From Tissierella sp. (GTDB taxonomy: Bacteria > Bacillota > Clostridia > Tissierellales > Tissierellaceae), in contig NZ_JARIEF010000035.1 in NCBI RefSeq assembly GCF_029266915.1, positions 84,018-119,730 on the forward strand: DNA of 35,713 bases, written 5' to 3'. Within the stretch, counting starts at the first letter, position 1; every line of letters starts with the position of its first letter. Position numbers and translations under genes: made by a program. Shown in pieces: positions 31,901-35,713 of the stretch. The notes beneath the pieces are model-generated. The model was not told where the DNA came from, ran no database searches, and saw nothing but the letters and a program-made list of their open reading frames with translations.

Positions 31901-34313
31901 AAATACTTGGATATTTTATACACGTGCTAAAGAAATGTTTGATAATAATAAAATTGTTGATGTCGAACTAACATCTTCGTACTATAGCCTTTTAAGCAAA
32001 ATTGATGCACACTTTGGAAATTGGGATGATGCTTTAATTAACATCAAAATAGCAAAAGAGGCTTACAAAAAAAATAGTGCAAAATATTATTGGAGTTCAT
32101 TCTTACTAGAAATTTATTATAAATATTCAAAATATGGATTTATAGATGAAGATACAAAAGATAAGTTCTTTAATATAATGCAGAATTACTCTTGTTCAAG
32201 TATCAGCAACGAAATATTAATTCTGTTGCTTAAATTTTGTCAACTTAGCATGATGAATAAAGAAAATACATTTACAAATGATTTGTTTAATATTTATAAC
32301 AAACTAAAACCTTTAAAGGAACCAGAAAGTTTTAAAGTACTTAGAAAGTCGATAGAAAACAATATGAATTTTAGTTATGAAAATGTTAAAAAGCTAGGAA
32401 ATTTGAATTTAGAAGGTCATGTAACTAGTGTAAAAATAATAGTAAACTTTAACTTAGGACTTAGTTTTTTTAAGGAAAGAGATTATAAAAAAGCTATTTA
32501 TCATATGTTAAAGTCTTTAGGTGTTATTTTTAAAACAGTTGAGTACATGGAAGATTTAATCAAAATTAAGAGCTTTATAAGGGTTTATGATGGTGATTTA
32601 ATAAAAAAGACTATAAAAGATGCCATAAAATTAGAATTTAATAAATCTATTGATTATATAAAGATAAATGATATGGAAATAGAAGAGCTATATGAGTACT
32701 TTAATTTAAAGCAAATGATGACTTCACTTAATAATAGTGAGCTTGATAGCATTTTTTATATATATCATCCAGATGATAACACTAAAAATATAGAAGGTTT
32801 ATTAAATCAGATGAATGATGATTACAAGTATAATTTAGAAAAGATACTAAAGTATATTTCTTATAAAACATTAGCAGAAAGAGGATTTATAATAATTTAT
32901 GACGAAGATTTAAATGATTATAGCATACTAGCTAGCTTAAATGAACGAGATGTTAAAGGTTTCAATTTGAATAAATTAGTCCACTTGGATCGTGAAAGAA
33001 AAGGAGTTTTGTTAAACAAGAACTCTTTAATTGCAGATAATAGAAAAAATATAGAATTTATATCTAAAAAGCTTACAAGTGTTTTAGGGGTTCCTATAGA
33101 AATAGATAAATCTAAAGCTGTAGATAAGGATAATAGAAAAAAACCTAATTACATGTATGATAGCTTTAAAGGGTATATTTATTTAGAGACAGAAAGTTAT
33201 TTAAATAAATTTAATATAGAAAATTTTAAGGAACTAAAAAGTCTCTCCAAGCTTATATATTTAAACAATGAAAACTATATGCTAAAGAATATTTCAACTA
33301 CAGATAAACTTACAGGAACTTTAAACAGAAAATATTTTGAATCCAGATTAGTAAAATTTATAGAAGATGATATTGAAACTGACCTTGAATTTACTTTGCT
33401 TATGATAGATATTGATAACTTCAAGCAAATAAATGATTCTTATGGCCATTTAAAGGGGGATGAAATATTAAAATCTTTAGGCATGCAATTTAAGGAAAAT
33501 ACAAGGTCTACAGATCTTGTATGTAGGTATGGTGGGGATGAATTTATAATTGCACTTTTAAATACTAATATTGAAGAAGGAAGTTATATAGCAGAAAAAA
33601 TTAGAAATCAAATAGAAAATACATCTTTTACCGGGATAGAAAATATAACATCATTAACAATAGGCGCCTCACACTATCCTACACATAGCAGATTTAAAAA
33701 AGAACTTATAAAAAAAGCTGATGATGCACTATACTTTGCAAAACATAATCTTAATAAGAATACCGTCTACAGTTGGAATCCTTCTTTAAATGAAGAGAAT
33801 ATACATCTTCAGACGACGGAAAATATTTATTCAGGAGTAAAAAATATTGATAGTGAAATAGCACTTAATATTATAAGAGTATCAGACATAATAAGAAAAA
33901 AAGAAGATATAAGTAAAAAAGGTGAAATGTTTTTAGAAATATTGATGAATACTCTAGTAGCTGATGAACTACAATTAATATTTACCAATAGTTTTAATAT
34001 AGGATCTACTATAATAAGATATAAAAACAATAGCGGCAATTCTAATAGGAAATCTAAATATAAGTTGAATATAATTCAAAAAGCTCTTTCTAATAAAAAA
34101 GGAGGCTTCTATATTGACTGGGAGAACTATGATTGTATAAATGAGCATACCGGAGCTCCAGATTGGAAATCTATAATGTATGTTCCTTTGATAAAAAATG
34201 ATAATATATGTGGAATAGTTTACTTAACAGTATCTATAAATAAAAAAGAATTTAATATCGTTGATTTTAACCTAGTGAAATTGTTATCTAATATATTTTC
34301 AGCAAATTTTTAA
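28923..34313 (+). CDS. Giant pseudokinase-STAND NTPase-TPR-GAF-GGDEF signalling protein
   Basis: 1796 aa, soluble. Residues 1 to about 205 have a Ser/Thr-kinase fold in which HRD reads YKY (134-136) and DFG reads SLG (154-156); the APE motif is kept, so it is probably catalytically dead. About 280-560 is a STAND/AAA-type NTPase with Walker A GSKGIGKTR (312-320) and Walker B LLYIFIDD (417-424). About 700-1190 is TPR-like helices (for example LGLYHKYNGDADKAIENY). About 1295-1455 is GAF-like. GGDEF at 1461-1620 has DKLTGTLNR, RYGGDEF (1537-1541) and inhibitory site RSTD (1528-1531). About 1642-1796 is a second GAF-like part. It should make cyclic-di-GMP under multi-input control. Third gene of its operon, 27 bases after marR. 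Confidence 0.85.
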   Translation: MKLINNRFEITESLHKIESRQSYEVIDLKDESKKKVLTFYDLKKDKKIIAYYIENFISIYNIKHKNLLETYSFHIVETIDDKTTNMSLYFLVHGIAEGDFLYLKKSQLNKKERFNILLDLMNLIDFLHFRGITYKYLSPDNIFISSAGNARISSLGIISQRDNHLSYQTMTEHFIAPEIHHHLYKTDSKADYYSLGMIMKFLFLKDYKIKKVEEKDFLENLKFTIKEKKILIETIKDLTDTVSSKNLTLKEHSSNLIESLSLDCKYDLKNERNKINDRIKIEGRNSEIQQVLENDEILINSNKEFSGILFTGSKGIGKTRLLEELDFQLRIRDRENIRINIDSINTKFSINVTNLIKASIPLASKDLIKKYDLEFGKLFAGLVKEQEEDIYSKEYKNRYRLFNRIAKFFIEISKEKLLYIFIDDIHNSDYEFLSLIKYLLINCRGKNIFFIFTCLELSITVDSLVKENILDWIESKYIIRNHLKTINEKDFNNIIKSKFGLLDSNHDMTSLLYNASEGNLLKLDYIIEDLLRKEEIYINEEGQWESKINNYENEFRDLEIHHIFKKQLNKISERSLRFLECASAFDNLILEEAIAETMKLSDKDKQNIIGELLESKILKTCNNRSKYNFSNLELKRLIYHELSEDIKRVQHESISEFMLESIKKDETIEDHGNDFLKELSFQILKSNKDKGSINLILKKAKLKKDRYNIKSIDLWELAYSLIKNNEFYEQNYKTLYILKNLVEIYLLKGERKKIPFYIKELDRVALIQNNFYYSIKSKFYTAEVYFIENKLEEINIIITDILSLSKDHNILQGKILGLYLRSKLSLNLNNWKMLLDSAKELINISKESDKIKYLGNIYNVLGLYHKYNGDADKAIENYSKSIDYFSRANNLAEIIKPINNIAGVYADHLHDNDAALYYFEKGYKISSEYNLMNGIPIFSLNLGIIYGEKFEFDRALEYLKKADQVYQERKEFRGMFSSIIQVAINYLNKEDMENTWIFYTRAKEMFDNNKIVDVELTSSYYSLLSKIDAHFGNWDDALINIKIAKEAYKKNSAKYYWSSFLLEIYYKYSKYGFIDEDTKDKFFNIMQNYSCSSISNEILILLLKFCQLSMMNKENTFTNDLFNIYNKLKPLKEPESFKVLRKSIENNMNFSYENVKKLGNLNLEGHVTSVKIIVNFNLGLSFFKERDYKKAIYHMLKSLGVIFKTVEYMEDLIKIKSFIRVYDGDLIKKTIKDAIKLEFNKSIDYIKINDMEIEELYEYFNLKQMMTSLNNSELDSIFYIYHPDDNTKNIEGLLNQMNDDYKYNLEKILKYISYKTLAERGFIIIYDEDLNDYSILASLNERDVKGFNLNKLVHLDRERKGVLLNKNSLIADNRKNIEFISKKLTSVLGVPIEIDKSKAVDKDNRKKPNYMYDSFKGYIYLETESYLNKFNIENFKELKSLSKLIYLNNENYMLKNISTTDKLTGTLNRKYFESRLVKFIEDDIETDLEFTLLMIDIDNFKQINDSYGHLKGDEILKSLGMQFKENTRSTDLVCRYGGDEFIIALLNTNIEEGSYIAEKIRNQIENTSFTGIENITSLTIGASHYPTHSRFKKELIKKADDALYFAKHNLNKNTVYSWNPSLNEENIHLQTTENIYSGVKNIDSEIALNIIRVSDIIRKKEDISKKGEMFLEILMNTLVADELQLIFTNSFNIGSTIIRYKNNSGNSNRKSKYKLNIIQKALSNKKGGFYIDWENYDCINEHTGAPDWKSIMYVPLIKNDNICGIVYLTVSINKKEFNIVDFNLVKLLSNIFSANF

Positions 34314-34365
34314 CAGATTTTAATATATAATGTAAACAATATCAAAATATGAGAGGAGTGATTTT

Positions 34366-35367
34366 GTGGCAATTACAATAAAGGATGTAGCACGAATGGC
34401 TGAAGTTTCAATTTCAACTGTTTCGAGAGTTATAAATGATTCAAAACCAGTTAGTCCTGAGGCGAGGCGTAAGGTGTTGTATGCGATCGATCAATTGGGA
34501 TATGAACCCAATGAAATTGCAAGAAGTTTAGTTACTAGGAAGTCTAATTTAATCGGAGTAATAGTGGATGATATAGGAAGTTATTATGTATCACAAATAG
34601 TAAGAGGGATAGAAGAAATAGGAAGAATGTATAATTACGATATAATACTTGGAAGTAGTTATGGAGATTCTGAAAAAGAAATGAAGTTTTTACAGCTATT
34701 TAAAACCAAACAGGTAGAAGGCATAATAGTAGTTTCTGAAATTATAGATGAAAAAGTAACAAGCTATATAGAAAATTTAAAAACAGAAATCGTTTACTTG
34801 AATAGATATTATAATGTTCCTAATCTGCCCACCGTTTATTTAGATAATAAAAAAGCAGTTACTATAATGATGGAACATTTGCTAGAATTAGGCCATAAAA
34901 AGATAATGTATTTAACCCAAGAAAAAGATATAAATCTTACTACAGAACATTGTAAAATTGAAAGTTACACATCAAGCATGAACATGATAAACGAAGAGCC
35001 TATTATTTATAACATAGATACTCATAGAATCTTAGAAACCTACAATCATGGGCAAGAAATATTAGATGAAATTAGAGAAAAAGAAGTTACGGCTGTATTC
35101 TGTTGTCAAGATGAGCTTGCTATAGGGCTTATGAATTACTTGTATGATCAAGGGATAAATGTGCCAGAAGAAATATCTATAGCTGGTTATGGAGATATAA
35201 GTGTTGCTTCTATATATAGACCTACTCTTACAACCATCAAGGAACCTTACTATGATATTGGTGCAGTATCAATTAGAAAGATTTTAAAGTCAATCGTAGG
35301 AAAAGTTAGTGACGATATAGAACTTCCTATAAGAATTAAAAAACGTGGAAGCTGTAAAACTATATAA
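34366..35367 (+). CDS. LacI/GalR-family transcriptional regulator
   Basis: The 333-aa protein has the helix-turn-helix IKDVARMAEVSISTVSRVIN (4-24) and the hinge helix PNEIARSL (48-55), followed by a periplasmic-binding-like sugar sensor (about 60-330) with LIGVIVDDIGSYYVSQIVRGIE and SIAGYGDISVASIYRP. The start is GTG at 34366 after GAGGAG. A TATAAT (34326-34331) precedes it without a clear -35. Sugar genes are not adjacent; the ROK kinase is about 29 kb away. Only 20 bases separate its stop from the first of the tandem promoters, and no terminator is seen between. Ligand and targets are unknown. Confidence 0.93.
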   Translation: MAITIKDVARMAEVSISTVSRVINDSKPVSPEARRKVLYAIDQLGYEPNEIARSLVTRKSNLIGVIVDDIGSYYVSQIVRGIEEIGRMYNYDIILGSSYGDSEKEMKFLQLFKTKQVEGIIVVSEIIDEKVTSYIENLKTEIVYLNRYYNVPNLPTVYLDNKKAVTIMMEHLLELGHKKIMYLTQEKDINLTTEHCKIESYTSSMNMINEEPIIYNIDTHRILETYNHGQEILDEIREKEVTAVFCCQDELAIGLMNYLYDQGINVPEEISIAGYGDISVASIYRPTLTTIKEPYYDIGAVSIRKILKSIVGKVSDDIELPIRIKKRGSCKTI

Positions 35368-35386
35368 AAGAAAGTTGAAAAAGTTA

Positions 35387-35415
35387 TTGACTTATATAAA
35401 GAAGTTTAGTATTAT
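35387..35415 (+). promoter_or_regulatory. Tandem promoter 1 of the downstream (probable rRNA) operon
   Basis: TTGACT (35387-35392), 17 bases, TATTAT (35410-35415), with an A-rich stretch upstream. Confidence 0.75.
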
Positions 35416-35473
35416 TATAAAAGCCGGTTAAGAAACGGTAAACAAAGCAAGAAAAAAGAATTTAAAAAAGCTA

Positions 35474-35502
35474 TTGACATTTCTTTTATAAGAGTGTAAT
35501 AT
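35474..35502 (+). promoter_or_regulatory. Tandem promoter 2 of the downstream (probable rRNA) operon
   Basis: TTGACA (35474-35479), 17 bases, TAATAT (35497-35502), preceded by an A-run. A 5-bp hairpin GTCGA/TCGAC (35510-35528) lies at the start of its transcript. Confidence 0.8.
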
Positions 35503-35571
35503 AGTAAGAGTCGAATGAAGAGCTCGACAGAAAAGTTAAGACTTCTTTTAAAACAATTTTAAAAAAAGGTA

Positions 35572-35601
35572 TTGACAAAGCTTCTCAAAAAATGATATAC
35601 T
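35572..35601 (+). promoter_or_regulatory. Tandem promoter 3 of the downstream (probable rRNA) operon
   Basis: TTGACA (35572-35577), 18 bases, TATACT (35596-35601) with an extended -10 TGA before it, and an A-run upstream. AAGTCGCC follows at the expected start, a pattern I associate with clostridial rRNA and tRNA transcripts. Confidence 0.85.
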
Positions 35602-35713
35602 TTTATAAGTCGCCTCGAGAGCTTGACCTAACACAACGAGTGATAACGAGTTGATGTAGGTCAGCAGCAACGAACACCAAATTTACACGAGCGTAAGCGA
35701 GTGAATAAATTTG
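35602..35713 (+). other. Structured leader, probably of an rRNA operon (cut by window end)
   Basis: No ORF was found. A hairpin TGACCTA (35624-35630) with TAGGTCA (35657-35663) contains an inner CAAC/GTTG stem, and CAAATTTA with TAAATTTG (about 35678-35713) closes a second stem-loop at the very end. Three strong promoters followed by an untranslated, paired leader suggest a stable RNA operon. The 16S start is not in the window, so this is inference; a T-box was considered, but no T-box core is visible. Confidence 0.55.

Noticed and set aside
35602-35713. T-box or other riboswitch leader
   Set aside because: No specifier loop or T-box core, and no ORF follows in the window; the triple promoter fits a stable-RNA operon better.
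1-35713. Mobile elements, CRISPR arrays and tRNA genes
   Set aside because: No transposase or integrase motifs, no spaced repeat arrays and no tRNA-like TTCRANY or anticodon structures were found by eye.

Overview
The window is AT-rich (clearly low GC) and gene-dense. AGGAGG-type ribosome sites, many TTG/GTG starts, strong TTGACA/TATAAT promoters and Gram-positive gene sets point to a low-GC Firmicute, most likely an anaerobe of the Clostridia/Tissierellia type. I cannot name the genus from this sequence. I see no insertion sequence, prophage, CRISPR array or tRNA.

Layout. 1-2018: the tail of an unidentified gene, an RsuA-type rRNA pseudouridine synthase, an unrecognised 183-aa protein, and a convergent short membrane protein carrying only the LysM-like N-terminal module of MltG. 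2056-5224: an RluA-type pseudouridine synthase, glutaminase and a ROK sugar kinase. 5235-7029: a single ABC exporter behind a textbook promoter with an operator-like palindrome at the start site. 7080-12057: one apparent envelope operon (NodB-type polysaccharide deacetylase, response regulator, histidine kinase, large lipoprotein, small membrane protein) whose 5' leader carries nine GAA repeats. 12036-14924 (minus): two different alpha/beta hydrolases, recX and a GIY-YIG protein, with a terminator-like hairpin in the leader. 15254-20182: an FHA protein, an FtsW/RodA flippase-polymerase, a class B PBP and oligoendopeptidase F. 20287-22082: NAD kinase and a second RluA protein, divergent. 22140-22389: a 6S RNA gene with its own promoter and terminator. 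22396-26162 (minus): a BmrCD-like heterodimeric ABC exporter. 26420-27425: a YtxH/YtxG-like pair. 27492-34313: an operon of a diacylglycerol-kinase-family lipid kinase, a MarR regulator and a 1796-aa signalling protein. 34366-35367: a LacI-family regulator. 35387-35713: three tandem strong promoters and a structured leader, cut by the window end, probably feeding an rRNA operon.

The most unusual item is the 1796-aa protein (28923-34313). It has an N-terminal kinase fold that has lost its HRD and DFG aspartates, then a STAND/AAA-type NTPase, TPR-like helices, a GAF-like region, a GGDEF domain with intact catalytic and inhibitory-site motifs, and a second GAF-like region. It reads as a switch in which a pseudokinase and an NTPase gate cyclic-di-GMP synthesis, co-transcribed with a lipid kinase and a MarR protein. 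The other regions worth a second look are the deacetylase/two-component/lipoprotein operon with its GAA tract, the cysteine-nucleophile hydrolase with its attenuator-like leader, and the catalytic-domain-less MltG relative. Domain calls rest on motif recognition by eye, without database searches.
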